From contig JACPCT010000249.1 of assembly GCA_016184445.1 (NCBI GenBank), forward strand, positions 1-5,819: 5,819 nt of DNA. The letters are read 5' to 3'. Positions 5,597-5,819 of the stretch are shown piece by piece. Below the pieces are notes generated by a model, which was given only the letters and a program-made list of their open reading frames with translations, made no database searches and was not told where the DNA came from. The translations under genes and the position numbers were made by a program. Every line of letters starts with the position of its first letter. Within the stretch, counting starts at the first letter, position 1. The stretch comes from Candidatus Tectimicrobiota bacterium (GTDB lineage: Bacteria; UBA8248).

Positions 5597-5611
5597 GGCG
5601 GCCGCCCCTAC
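5594..5611. repeat. Short palindromic repeat overlapping the flippase stop codon
   Basis: GGGCGGCCGCCC (5596-5607) is a perfect 12-bp palindrome that continues as CGCCCCTAC to 5611. The whole resembles a compact palindrome of the form GTAGGGGCGGCCGCCCCTAC with a decayed left end. It shares the CGCCCCTAC core with the larger hairpin at 5632-5698. The TAG stop of the flippase is part of it. Confidence 0.6.
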
Positions 5612-5631
5612 CTCGTCCTGTGATCTGACCA

Positions 5632-5698
5632 TCCGTAGGGGCGAGGCAGCTGCCTCCGGCGAAGCCTTCGGCGGAGCAGGGTGCCTCGCCCCTACGGA
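5632..5698. repeat. 67-bp palindromic hairpin element with GTAGGGGCGAGGC arms
   Basis: The outer arms TCCGTAGGGGCGAGGCA (5632-5648) and their exact reverse complement (5682-5698) are 17 bp long. Inside them CTGCcTCCG (5650-5658) pairs with CGGAGCAG (5672-5679), leaving one bulged C, and the centre CGAAG/CTTCG (5660-5670) can pair again at its base. The whole element is thus close to a complete hairpin. It looks like an interspersed palindromic repeat or small non-autonomous element. There is no ORF in it, no clear target duplication at its edges and no T-run after it. It could still stabilise the 3' end of the flippase message. Confidence 0.75.
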
Positions 5699-5767
5699 CC
5701 AGGCGCTCTCTCCAATTGGCTGTCTTAGGCCCTGCCCAAGATTCACGGTATTATCGGGAAGGAATCA

Positions 5768-5819
5768 ATGGAAAAACCGTAAAGAACAGCCCCTACCGAT
5801 AGAGAAATACGAGTCCATC
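5768..5819 (+). pseudogene. Possible 5' end of a frameshifted or mis-sequenced gene, cut by the window edge
   Basis: ATG at 5768 follows a good ribosome binding sequence (GGAAGGA, 5757-5763) but as written reads only MEKP before TAA. Removing one A from the A5 run at 5772-5776 opens the frame to the edge, giving MENRKEQPLPIEKYESI, which has a natural protein-like composition. The stretch has far lower G+C than the genes to its left. It may be a broken gene, a sequence error or chance; seventeen codons are too few to decide or to assign a family. Confidence 0.25.

Noticed and set aside
5632..5698. Rho-independent terminator for the glycosyltransferase-flippase unit
   Set aside because: The stem is strong but is not followed by a T-run; the sequence after it is CCAGGCGCTCTC. 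A repeat element is the better description.
4175..5746. 523-codon minus-strand open frame opposite the flippase
   Set aside because: It is very rich in Glu, Gly, Arg and Val, reads through the palindromic repeats, and is antisense to a clear membrane-protein frame.
5725..5754. TTAGGC-18-TATTAT promoter before the right-edge ORF
   Set aside because: The -35 match is poor, and the implied transcript start near 5761 would fall inside the ribosome binding sequence at 5757-5763, so the two signals do not fit together.

Overview
The window comes from a GC-rich bacterium (about 70% G+C by eye, with a strong preference for G/C in third codon positions). A lipid-carrier-type oligosaccharide flippase and a family 9 glycosyltransferase point to a cell that builds LPS-like or other exported surface glycan, so a Gram-negative lineage is likely. 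The sequence alone does not fix the phylum. Five full-length genes fill nearly all of 160-5596; no RNA gene, CRISPR array or transposase gene was seen.

Left block (1-1708, + strand): a promoter-like leader precedes a 391-residue protein with an N-terminal response-regulator receiver domain and a TPR superhelix. A small PilZ-domain protein (candidate c-di-GMP receptor) follows. They look like a signalling pair. A run of nine C at 1303-1311, near the 3' end of the first gene, is striking. Losing one C, or a +1 slip there, would join the two genes into a single receiver-TPR-PilZ reading frame of 515 residues. Whether these are one gene or two is the most interesting open question in the window.

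Middle block (1717-3066, - strand): one gene, convergent with the PilZ gene at an 8-bp gap. It encodes a 449-residue iron-sulfur protein combining an HdrC-like ferredoxin part with an HdrB-like CCG part. Its second ferredoxin motif has Ser in place of one Cys, and its second CCG motif is degraded. It has the best promoter in the window (TTGACC, 17 bp, TAGACT), overlapped by an imperfect palindrome that could be an operator.

Right block (3183-5596, + strand): divergent from the iron-sulfur gene, a family 9 glycosyltransferase is followed 41 bp later by a Wzx-like flippase that starts at TTG. Together they suggest assembly and export of a surface oligosaccharide. The flippase looks short at its C-terminal end, and its stop codon lies in a palindromic repeat.

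Right edge (5597-5819): a pair of related palindromic repeats with GTAGGGGCG/CGCCCCTAC cores, then about 120 bp of much lower G+C. This ends in a possible, apparently frameshifted, start of another gene that leaves the window.
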